Source: CALMKX01 sp036274895 (GTDB lineage: Bacteria; Acidobacteriota; Thermoanaerobaculia; Multivoradales; SZUA-115). From it: a stretch of DNA of 64,000 bases. Positions 16,489 through 23,612 of the stretch are shown piece by piece (the stretch's first letter is position 1; each line of letters opens with the position of its first letter). The stretch spans positions 1 through 64,000 of the forward strand of contig DASUEU010000056.1 of assembly GCA_036274895.1 (NCBI GenBank). The letters are read 5' to 3'. The translations under genes were made by a program, and so were the position numbers. The notes under the pieces are model-generated. The model saw only the letters and a list, made by a program, of their open reading frames with translations. It did not search any database and was not told where the DNA came from.

Positions 16489-17641
16489 AGTGTAATGCCG
16501 CATAATTACATTGACTTATCGGTGCTATTGTGATCTCATGAGGCATGCGAAGAGCGCCTCGAATCGAGTTGAGCGAGCCGGACCGGTCGACGTTGACGCG
16601 TTGGTCGCGGGGGCGTAGCACGGAAGCGCGGTTGGTGTTGAGAGCCCAGATCGTCCTGCGTGCTGCCGAAGGTCATGAGAACCGGGACATCGCGAAGGAG
16701 TTGGGCGTATCGCGCCCCACTGTCGGTGTGTGGCGTCAGCGGTTTGCGGACCAGGGTCTGGCCGGAATCCAGAAGGATGCCCCTCGGACAGGCCGGCCGA
16801 GCGCGAAGCGGGAGAGTGTGGAGAAGAGCGTCATCGAGGCAACGACCCAGACGCGTCCCGCCGATGCGACCCAGTGGAGCACTCGAACGCTGGCTCGAGA
16901 GCTGGGAGTCAGTGCCTCGATGGTTCAACGCATCTGGAAGGCCAACGGCCTGCAACCCCATCGGGTTAGGGGCTTCAAGCTCAGCAACGACAAGAGGTTC
17001 GTCGAGAAGTTGGTAGATGTCGTGGGCTTGTACCTGAATCCCCCGGAGCACGCTCTGGTTCTCTGCGCCGATGAGAAATCGCAGATTCAGGCCCTGGATC
17101 GCACCCAGCCGGGTCTGCCGCTGAAGAAGGGTCGCTGCGGCACGATGACCCACGACTACAAGCGGCATGGCACCACGACGCTGTTCGTCGCCATCGAGAT
17201 GGCCGAGGGCAAGGTGATTGCCAGTTGCATGCCACGTCATCGGCATCAGGAATGGATCAAGTTCCTCAAGCAGATTGATACTCAGACGCCCCCTGACCTG
17301 GAGCTGCACCTGATCCTCGACAACTACTCCACCCACAAGCACCCTAAGGTCCAGGCCTGGCGCGAGCGCCATCCCCGATTTCACTTCCATTTCATCCCCA
17401 CGAGCAGCTCTTGGCTCAACCTGGTTGAGAGGTTCTTCAACGAGTTGACCCGAAAACAGATCCGCCACGGCACCTTCACCTCTGTCGCTCAGCTTCACGC
17501 AGCGATTCTCCGCTACATCGAGCTACACAACGCCGACCCGAAGCCGTTCATCTGGACTGCCTGTGCCCAGAGCATCCTCGATAAGGTGGGGCGAGGCCGC
17601 CTCGCCCTCGATAAGTCAATGTCTGCGTGAGGCACTACACT
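16489..17641 (+). mobile_element. IS630-family insertion sequence
   Basis: The element is about 1.15 kb with one transposase gene. Inner inverted repeats are perfect over 14 bases (ACATTGACTTATCG at 16508-16521; its complement at 17609-17622). The similarity extends outward to AGTGTA at 16489 and TACACT ending at 17641, with several mismatches. The exact ends could instead be the TA pairs within these hexamers, because IS630 elements duplicate TA. It sits between two minus-strand genes, in the opposite orientation. Confidence 0.85.
16545..17630 (+). CDS. IS630-family transposase
   Basis: The protein has 361 residues. An N-terminal helix-turn-helix pair (NRDIAKELGVSRPTVGVWRQ; TRTLARELGVSASMVQRIWK) is followed by the DDE domain: Asp in LVLCADEKSQIQ, Asp in LHLILDNYSTHK and Glu in SSWLNLVERFFNEL. 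All three catalytic residues and the full length are present, so the protein looks intact. The end of the gene lies inside the right inverted repeat. Confidence 0.95.
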   Translation: MRRAPRIELSEPDRSTLTRWSRGRSTEARLVLRAQIVLRAAEGHENRDIAKELGVSRPTVGVWRQRFADQGLAGIQKDAPRTGRPSAKRESVEKSVIEATTQTRPADATQWSTRTLARELGVSASMVQRIWKANGLQPHRVRGFKLSNDKRFVEKLVDVVGLYLNPPEHALVLCADEKSQIQALDRTQPGLPLKKGRCGTMTHDYKRHGTTTLFVAIEMAEGKVIASCMPRHRHQEWIKFLKQIDTQTPPDLELHLILDNYSTHKHPKVQAWRERHPRFHFHFIPTSSSWLNLVERFFNELTRKQIRHGTFTSVAQLHAAILRYIELHNADPKPFIWTACAQSILDKVGRGRLALDKSMSA

Positions 17642-18185
17642 AGTGGCAGTACTCAAAGGCCCTCTCCAACTCGGTTGCGCTGAAGTGGTAACCCCTCACG
17701 AGTTCCCGGGCTAAATCCATCGCCGCACCGTTACAATCCAAATCACAATAGATGGCGATGCTGCTCAGCAAGGCATACGGCGCCATTTCATCACTCAATG
17801 GTACAAGTGAAAGATAGGCAGAGTAGAAGCGAAGAGCTAGGTAGGCCTTCTCACGATCTCTGGTTTCAAAATACTCCTTCCTCATTGCGACTGCTACCTC
17901 AGAGAGGTTGGTAGCCAGCTCGAGCAGTTCTGTGTAGGTCTCGCGGGGCTGCGCGAGTCTCCGCCTCAATGCCTCACTCTCATAACTCGCTATCGGGCAT
18001 TCGCAAGGGTCAAAGTCGGCCTGGCAGGAGCCACTGAGATCAGGCAGCTCGGAGCGAAGGTCTGGGGCAGGAGGCGAAAAGTGCGTGTGAGGTATTTCCG
18101 GCTCTTCGCTGCCTGAACAGGCGAGGCCCAGGAGTGCCAATATAATGGTCCCCAGTACTTTGCGGTCAAGGAAACTAGCCTTCAT
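17640..18185 (-). CDS. putative lipoprotein, unknown function
   Basis: The protein has 181 residues with a lipobox at LLGLACSG, an acidic Cys-containing stretch (CQADFDPCECP) and then a mainly helical C-terminal half containing a tyrosine-rich TPR-like region (YLALRFYSAYLSLVPLSDEM). Its start overlaps the end of the upstream protease gene by 11 bases. Its stop codon lies exactly at the right end of the IS630 element, so the native C-terminus may or may not be complete. No named family was recognised. Confidence 0.65.
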   Translation of the reverse strand: MKASFLDRKVLGTIILALLGLACSGSEEPEIPHTHFSPPAPDLRSELPDLSGSCQADFDPCECPIASYESEALRRRLAQPRETYTELLELATNLSEVAVAMRKEYFETRDREKAYLALRFYSAYLSLVPLSDEMAPYALLSSIAIYCDLDCNGAAMDLARELVRGYHFSATELERAFEYCH

Positions 18186-19056
18186 TCAACCCAGTGCTCC
18201 TCGCCGCTACAGAGTCGAGGAACTCTGCGATCGCAGTGGCTGCTACGCCATAGGAGTAGCCTCCCCACTGACCGTTTGTGATTGGAGCTCCGAGAATCAC
18301 TCCGACGAGGGAGCCTTCCGAGTCCAGGATCGGCCCGCCGCTGTACCCAGGGAAGATCTGTTGTGAAATAGTGATGGAATTCTTGCTCCACTGAGCAGAC
18401 CGCGCTAGCCGAGTAAGCGCAGGGTCGGCGACCACAGATCGCCCTCTAATTAGCCCCACCTCGAAGTCGAGCGGCGCAGCTGCGGCCCGTATGCCAAGGG
18501 AGTAAAGAACCTCGCCCTCGCGCAGAGGCGGTTCAGTCCGGAGCTGTAGCCCGGTCTGGCTCGGAAGTGCTCTGGGGTTTGCCTGGAGGAGCGCCAAGTC
18601 TGCTGACTCGTCGGTAGCTAGGAGATCTACCGGAACATAGCCCGACGAAAAAGCCGTCAGTATGGTGATCCGGGGTTCCGCGAGATCGATGCCTCGGTCG
18701 CCGCCGAGCAAGTGCTGAGCGGTCAGTATCCAGCCATTGCCTGCAAGGAGGACCCCACTCCCGTAATCGTAGGTGTATACGATAGACTGCGGTGTTGTTG
18801 GGTCGATATACATACCGCTGATCGCTCGCACTCGAACGACGCTGCGGCTCAGCTCAGCGCAGGTCTGCAGCGGCGAAGCGGGAGCGCTGGGAGCTGCAGT
18901 GGCGTCACCTGCTATGTCGAGCGGTGCAGTACTCTTCTCTCCTAGCGGAACTCCGGCCTTTCCACCTCCCGGTTCGGCACCTCGTTGGTGCGGGCACTCT
19001 TTACCCGCCGCAATTACTACAAGCAGACAGCCGAGGACTAGGCGGCTCCGGTGCAT
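18175..19056 (-). CDS. exported trypsin-like (S1 family) serine protease
   Basis: The protein has 293 residues. A signal sequence (MHRSRLVLGCLLVVIAAG) is followed by a Pro/Ala-rich linker and a protease domain. The triad is His115 in ILTAQHLL, Asp153 in ESADLALL and Ser239 in FPGYSGGP. No PDZ domain follows, so it is a short relative of HtrA-type enzymes. The ATG at 19056 starts one base after the upstream lipoprotein stop and was preferred to a TTG seven codons earlier. The tight packing with two lipoprotein genes suggests one envelope function. Confidence 0.85.
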   Translation of the reverse strand: MHRSRLVLGCLLVVIAAGKECPHQRGAEPGGGKAGVPLGEKSTAPLDIAGDATAAPSAPASPLQTCAELSRSVVRVRAISGMYIDPTTPQSIVYTYDYGSGVLLAGNGWILTAQHLLGGDRGIDLAEPRITILTAFSSGYVPVDLLATDESADLALLQANPRALPSQTGLQLRTEPPLREGEVLYSLGIRAAAAPLDFEVGLIRGRSVVADPALTRLARSAQWSKNSITISQQIFPGYSGGPILDSEGSLVGVILGAPITNGQWGGYSYGVAATAIAEFLDSVAARSTGLNEG

Positions 19057-19057
19057 T

Positions 19058-19516
19058 TCACTGCGCGGCGGCTTCAAGTTCTTCGCGAGCCTGCCGCACG
19101 AGCCTTAGAACCTCGTCGATCTTCGGAGCAGCACCGCCGTGCTGCTGGAGCAGCTCAATGCGGTTGAGATCCTCAGCTGCTTTGTCGATCTCGTCACAGT
19201 GATCCAAGATTACCTTTCGTCGACTTGCTTGCTCAGCGAGAGGCACATATCCAGCTGCTTGAGCGGCTGCCGTTCGCCACTCGTTGAGTCGGCTCCTTAA
19301 AGCGTTGGCCTGCCGACCGAGATCCTCGAGCCGGTCCCGGACGATCCTCTCTCCGGCGCCTGCATAAGGGGTGAGACTGGGGCCAGGGGCCTGGCTTGGC
19401 GGCTTGGGGGGTGGCAGCGGTTCAGGGTGGCGGCGGCTTGTGCTGTCGGCACGGTTTGCGCAGCCCACAGAGGAGAGGAGCAGGGTGACAAGGCATGAGA
19501 CGACTGTCAGCCGCAT
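19058..19516 (-). CDS. putative lipoprotein with coiled-coil, unknown function
   Basis: The protein has 152 residues. A signal with lipobox (LLLSSVGCAN) is followed by a proline-rich stretch and a long helical, Arg/Glu-rich region (RIVRDRLEDLGRQANALRSR and onward) likely to form a coiled coil. The start at 19516 has the ribosome site GGAAGGAGG. It heads the minus-strand cluster that continues with the protease and the second lipoprotein. Confidence 0.7.
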   Translation of the reverse strand: MRLTVVSCLVTLLLSSVGCANRADSTSRRHPEPLPPPKPPSQAPGPSLTPYAGAGERIVRDRLEDLGRQANALRSRLNEWRTAAAQAAGYVPLAEQASRRKVILDHCDEIDKAAEDLNRIELLQQHGGAAPKIDEVLRLVRQAREELEAAAQ

Positions 19517-19946
19517 GAGAGCCTCCTTCCTGGCTTGTCGGATCGGAATGAGAGAGTACCCCAGGATGTGGCACAGTTTCAAGACTGCGCTAGGACTTCC
19601 CAGCTCACACGAGGCCAAGCGAAACTGCGCGAGGACTCCCCGGGAGCGCACGAGGCCAAGCCAAGTAAGCTCGGGGGCTCGGCCCATCCTCGGCTGGAGG
19701 ACGCCAGTGACTTGGATGGCCCGGTGCGCGACCTGTGCCTTCCCGCCACTTAGCCTGGTGGCCGAGGTCCGGTCGGTCCTAGCGGCCTGCACCGACCGGA
19801 CCTGCCCCGACAGCTGGGAGAGATTCGTGCAAGACAGTGGATTGCCATTCCCCGCAGCTAGCATGCTGAGCCCCCAAAGGGGCGAGCCAATCCGACGTGC
19901 AACTCGTGTTGACAGAAGTGCTGCGATTCGGGCCCTGCAGTGCAGC
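19517..19946. other. 430-base gap: imperfect tandem duplication and a strong hairpin, no gene
   Basis: At about 19578-19659 a segment of roughly 40 bases occurs twice in tandem, both copies ending ACACGAGGCCAAGC or GCACGAGGCCAAGC. At 19765-19803 AGGTCCGGTCGGT and its exact complement form 13-base arms around a 13-base loop. There is no T-run, so it is not a classical terminator. It lies between the HepT stop and the lipoprotein operon and may insulate them. Confidence 0.6.
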
Positions 19947-20366
19947 TCAACCCCCCGCCGCCCCCGCCACCGCCGCCAGGAACTCCCGCAGCGCCTGCAC
20001 TCCGAGGGGATATTCGGCGTGGAGGCGGGCGGCGTCTACGGTGCCGTAGCCGTGGGCGATGCGATTGCGCAGAGCGGTGGCGGCGCGGAGGGCCTGGGCG
20101 AGCTCGGGTTCGATCTGGCCCTTGTCCCTCAGAATGTCGAAGGCAGTGCCGGAATCCGGGGGTGTCCCCCAGTCGGCGTCCACCACCCAGTGCAGGGCGA
20201 GGTCGATGCAGTCCTGGATCGCCAGCTGCAAGTAGAAGCTCGCGAGGTCCCGCTCCTTCACATCAGCCAGGAACTCCGCCAGCGGGCGCCCGAAGATCTC
20301 ATCCGTGGCTGCGAGGCGGGTGCGGGCGGCGGTGACCTTCTGAGCCACCACTTCAGGCTTGACCAC
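19947..20366 (-). CDS. hepT: HepT-like HEPN ribonuclease toxin
   Basis: The protein has 139 helical residues. The HEPN motif RX4HXY is intact: Arg100, His105 and Tyr107 in RNRIAHGY. In characterised MntA-HepT pairs the HEPN protein is an RNase whose motif tyrosine is AMPylated by the partner. The start overlaps the end of the nucleotidyltransferase gene by 14 bases, the usual antitoxin-first order. There is no sign of decay. Confidence 0.88.
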   Translation of the reverse strand: MVKPEVVAQKVTAARTRLAATDEIFGRPLAEFLADVKERDLASFYLQLAIQDCIDLALHWVVDADWGTPPDSGTAFDILRDKGQIEPELAQALRAATALRNRIAHGYGTVDAARLHAEYPLGVQALREFLAAVAGAAGG

Positions 20367-20760
20367 GCGCCACCTCCTCCCGCAGCCTCGCCAGGCTCAC
20401 CTCGTTGAGCCAGCGGGCGGTGGGTTCCCAGTCCCACCAGTCGGTCAGGGCCTGCACCTTGAAGTAGTACCAGGCGTCCGGATCGCGCTCGTAGAGCAGC
20501 TTGCCGTCCCTCGTGATCTCGAAGCGCAGCAGGGGTGGTGCCTTGGCGAGATCCACCAGGTCCACGTCCCGGCGCAGGGTACTGCCGAGGGCGCCGGTCA
20601 GGTGCCAGAGGGTCTCGGGGTGCTCGCCGTCGAGCAGCACACCGATGTCCACGTCGCTCCCGGGTCGGGTCTTGCCCCGGGCCGTGGACCCGAAGAGCAC
20701 GGCCAGCTTGACCTCTGGACGGGCCGCCAGGATCTCTTTCACCGCGTCGGGAAGCACCAC
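20353..20760 (-). CDS. mntA: MntA-like nucleotidyltransferase antitoxin
   Basis: The protein has about 135 residues. The minimal nucleotidyltransferase motif GSX10DXD is exact: Gly24-Ser25 then Asp36 and Asp38, in FGSTARGKTRPGSDVDIGVL. The family AMPylates and silences HepT. The frame is open far upstream, but that part lies opposite the methyltransferase gene. A GTG at 20760, with TACACT just ahead, was chosen as start. A second GTG follows immediately. The C-terminal extension (WYYFKVQALTDWWDWEPTAR) is longer than the bare domain. Confidence 0.85.
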   Translation of the reverse strand: MVLPDAVKEILAARPEVKLAVLFGSTARGKTRPGSDVDIGVLLDGEHPETLWHLTGALGSTLRRDVDLVDLAKAPPLLRFEITRDGKLLYERDPDAWYYFKVQALTDWWDWEPTARWLNEVSLARLREEVARGQA

Positions 20761-20979
20761 GGCAGTGTAGCACCCGGCTCCCGGGCTCTGGGGGAGAAGC
20801 TCTTGCGCCTGCTGGCCACCCGCTTCGGCCTTGGCACAGCCGCGCCATGAGAAGGCGGTGTAGTCTTCCCGAGACCACAGACCCAGCAGGAGGTTCTGCC
20901 TGGCTACCACGCTTTGCCACAGACTGATCACTCCACGACGACAGGTCGCCAAGACGGCTTTGCGCTGGAGGGATGCACG

Positions 20980-21825
20980 GTGAGTCCTTCCCGGAACAGC
21001 TCGACGGATCAGGGCAGACTCTGGAATGGCGTTGGCGGACAGGGCTGGGTCGAGGCCCAGGACTTGCTCGACCTGACCTACAAACCGATGGAAGTGCTGT
21101 TGGTCGATGCCGTCTCGGAGGCATCGGCGAGGCGCGTAGTGGACGTCGGCTGTGGGACGGGCGCCACAACCGTCGCCGTGGCGCGCCGCCTGGGTGCGGA
21201 TGGCAGCTGCCTCGGGATCGATCTCTCGGAGGCGATGATCGACGCCGCGCGCGCCCGCGCCGAACGGGACGGAGTGTCGGCAACCTTCCTCTGCTCCGAC
21301 GCGCAAACACACGTCTTCGAGGCAGCTACCGTCGACATGATCATCTCGCGCTTCGGCGTCATGTTCTTCGACGATCCGATCCAGGCCTTCGCGAACTTGC
21401 GTGGCACCGCTGCCAACGGCGCCGAGCTCCGCTGCATCGTTTGGCGCAGCCCTGCGGACAATCCCTTCATGACCGCAGCCGAGCGAGCCGCCGAGCCGTT
21501 CCTGCCGGGCGTCTCCAAACGGGATCTGAACGAGCCCGGCCAGTTTGGGTTTGCAGACCCCGCCCGGGTTCGGGAGATTCTGACCGAGAGCGGATGGCGC
21601 AGAGTCGAAATTGCGCCGATCGATGTGCCCTGCGCCTTTCCCGCGTCGGGATTGGAGCTCTACGTGAGCCGTCTGGGACCGGTGGGCCGGGCGCTGCAGA
21701 CCACGGACGACCGGACCCGCGACCAAGTCCTCGAAGTAGTCCGACCCGCCTTTGATCCCTACTTACGCGGCGCCGAAATCCGATTCACCGCCGCCTGCTG
21801 GATGATCGGTGCGCGTTCCTGCTGA
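20980..21825 (+). CDS. class I SAM-dependent methyltransferase
   Basis: The protein has about 281 residues. A Trp-rich start region (RLWNGVGGQGWVEAQDLLD) is followed by the SAM-binding motif VVDVGCGTGATTVAVAR and an acidic loop LGIDLSEAMIDAARARA. The open frame begins at 20914, but family members start close to the WNG block, so the GTG at 20980 is preferred. The substrate is unknown. The enzyme is the small-molecule type rather than a DNA methylase, because no NPPY/DPPY motif is present. Confidence 0.8.
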   Translation: MSPSRNSSTDQGRLWNGVGGQGWVEAQDLLDLTYKPMEVLLVDAVSEASARRVVDVGCGTGATTVAVARRLGADGSCLGIDLSEAMIDAARARAERDGVSATFLCSDAQTHVFEAATVDMIISRFGVMFFDDPIQAFANLRGTAANGAELRCIVWRSPADNPFMTAAERAAEPFLPGVSKRDLNEPGQFGFADPARVREILTESGWRRVEIAPIDVPCAFPASGLELYVSRLGPVGRALQTTDDRTRDQVLEVVRPAFDPYLRGAEIRFTAACWMIGARSC

Positions 21826-21864
21826 TGCTGTTCGACACCGACGCTCCGGGTCGTCCCATCGAAG

Positions 21865-22683
21865 GTGGTACCTGTGAAGCTCGAGTCCGGTAAGTTCCTC
21901 GACCGGGTTCCTTACGCGCGCGTCGGCGCGAAGCCCGATCCGATCCTCGTGCTCGCCGGCGGACAGGCGTTCGTGCAGCGCCCCACCCGCGAGCGCATGG
22001 AACGCGATGCCGGCCGCGTGGCGCGCCTGCTTCCTACGGGCAGGAGCTTCCTCCTCCTCGGCTACGATCCGGCGCTGCCCGGGGGCGACAGCCTCGATGG
22101 AATCGTCGCAGATATCGTGGCCATCACCCGGGAGATCGGTGCTCCCCGGCAACTCGTCGGCATCTCCTACGGCGGCGTGATCGCGCTGCGGCTGGCGGCC
22201 CAGCACCCAGACCTCGTCTCGGCGCTCGCGCTGCTCGCCAGCGCGCACGACTTCTCGGCCGAGGGGAAGAGGCGCATCGAGCGGCAGATCGACTGTGCGT
22301 CGCGGGGCGACCTCGCCGCGCTCGTCGAGGGCTACGCCAGCGTGTTCCGCCGGCCGTGGCTCAACGGGCTGCTCCGGGTACGCCTGCGGGCTCGGCGCGG
22401 TCGGCTGTCCGAGACGATGAACTCTCCACCCACCATCATCCGTGGCCTCCGGGCGATCCTCGACCCACGCCTCGCCGACACCACCCGCCTCGCACGAGTC
22501 ACCGCCCGCACGCTCATCCTCGGTGGCTCACGAGACCAGTTCTTCGGCGACGGCATGCTCGAACGAACCGCAGCCGCGTTGCCGAACGCGTCGCTCGCGC
22601 TGTTTCCCGGTGAAACGCACATGCTTCCGGTGGAGCGAGCACGGGCCGTGGCAGCGCGGCTGCGGGCGTTCCTCCGGGACTAG
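21865..22683 (+). CDS. alpha/beta-fold hydrolase
   Basis: The protein has 272 residues. Nucleophile serine is in GISYGGV, a likely acid is Asp in LGGSRDQFFG and the histidine is in FPGETHMLP. The GTG at 21865 is followed by another GTG three codons on, so the exact start is uncertain. It follows the methyltransferase by about 40 bases on the same strand. No signal peptide is present. The substrate cannot be inferred. Confidence 0.8.
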   Translation: MVPVKLESGKFLDRVPYARVGAKPDPILVLAGGQAFVQRPTRERMERDAGRVARLLPTGRSFLLLGYDPALPGGDSLDGIVADIVAITREIGAPRQLVGISYGGVIALRLAAQHPDLVSALALLASAHDFSAEGKRRIERQIDCASRGDLAALVEGYASVFRRPWLNGLLRVRLRARRGRLSETMNSPPTIIRGLRAILDPRLADTTRLARVTARTLILGGSRDQFFGDGMLERTAAALPNASLALFPGETHMLPVERARAVAARLRAFLRD

Positions 22684-22701
22684 GCGCTGACGGAGCCTGC
22701 C

Positions 22702-22803
22702 ATGCCACCGCCGCAGGTCACCATCCGACTTCTCGGCCCGGACGACGTTGCCGTCCTCGACCACGTGGACGAGAACGTGTTCGACCACGCGGTCCAGAAG
22801 TGA
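22702..22803 (+). pseudogene. N-terminal fragment of a GNAT acetyltransferase
   Basis: The 33-codon frame reads MPPPQVTIRLLGPDDVAVLD, then HVDENVFDHAVQK and a TGA. The beginning matches the usual first strand and helix of GNAT N-acetyltransferases (TIRxLGPDD). The remainder of the domain is absent downstream, so this is a remnant. It follows the hydrolase by 18 bases. Confidence 0.5.
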
Positions 22804-22809
22804 GCCCGC

Positions 22810-23004
22810 TCAGCGCACTGGGTCTTCGCCGTCCGGGGGCGGGTCACCGCCGGCATCGCACCGCTCGATCTCGGTCGCGACCGTCCGGTTGAGCAACCGG
22901 CCCATCTCCTCGATCTGGTCGAGGCGGACCGGTACGCCGGACAGGGAGCCCAACTCCAGGATCAGGTAAACCAATGCCGTCGCGAGCTTGCTCTTTCGCA
23001 CCAT
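22810..23004 (-). CDS. small conserved-looking protein, unknown function
   Basis: The protein has 64 residues: a hydrophobic helix (KLATALVYLILELGSLSGVP), a helix with RLDQIEEMGRLLNRTVATEI and an acidic proline-rich tail. The start at 23004 has a strong ribosome site, AAGGAGGAGAG, four bases before the ATG, which is the main reason to believe it. No family name is assigned. Its 5' end overlaps the end of the next minus-strand frame. Confidence 0.55.
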   Translation of the reverse strand: MVRKSKLATALVYLILELGSLSGVPVRLDQIEEMGRLLNRTVATEIERCDAGGDPPPDGEDPVR

Positions 23005-23255
23005 CTCTCCTCCTTGGGGGTCCTGGACACCTGGGGGGAAAGACCGTGCGCGGGAGGCCCGCGATCCAATGGCGAGGAAATACTCTCTGCCGACCGAAGG
23101 CAACACGGCTCCTCGGCCGTCGTCTCGGCCCTGGCGGGCGGAGGCATCAGTACGCAGCCACCCTCTGGCAAGGCGGGCATCGCACTCGCCGCTCCCAGTC
23201 CCGCCACGGAAAGCAGAACCAGCGCGACGAGCAGGAATGCAGTGACTCTGCGCAT
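22962..23255 (-). CDS. small secreted protein, possibly frameshifted at its end
   Basis: The protein has up to 97 residues. Residues 1-25 are a textbook signal peptide (MRRVTAFLLVALVLLSVAGL then GAASA). The mature part has a CC pair (TTAEEPCCLRS). The C-terminal third is Arg/Ser/Trp-rich and overlaps the small gene downstream by 43 bases, so the true end may be earlier or altered by a frameshift. The function is unknown. Confidence 0.42.
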   Translation of the reverse strand: MRRVTAFLLVALVLLSVAGLGAASAMPALPEGGCVLMPPPARAETTAEEPCCLRSAESISSPLDRGPPAHGLSPQVSRTPKEERWCERASSRRHWFT

Positions 23256-23612
23256 CAGGCGACAGCCTAACATCCACCGCTCCCGCACCAAGACACGGTG
23301 CATTGGAGCGGTCCTCGGAAGGCGGTCTGGGTGGGGTGAGGGCTGTGCCACCCTGCCCCACCCGCTCGGAGCCGAAGCCGCCGCCCGGCGTTGAGCTGGT
23401 AGCCGCCCAGGGGGCGGAGTGCTAGACTCGCCCCACCGTGCAACTGCTAAGTAGCGGAAACGTGGCCGGGGGCCCCGGGCGCGCAGGGTGGATTGCTGCG
23501 CGCCCCCGGCGGGCAGGGCTCTCGACGCCATCCCCAGCCACAGGCGGACATCGCAGTGACGCCTCCGGGTCGGGGCGGTGTATTCATTCCAATCTTTCTG
23601 CAAGGAGACCTC
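23256..23612. other. 357-base gap upstream of the acidic secreted protein, with leader hairpin
   Basis: No gene is evident. At about 23477-23505 GGGCGCGCAG and CTGCGCGCCC form a perfect 10-base stem with a 9-base loop, flanked by further G/C pairing. It is about 110 bases before the start codon and could be an mRNA leader structure. A TAGACT box lies at 23421-23426 without a clear -35. Confidence 0.4.
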
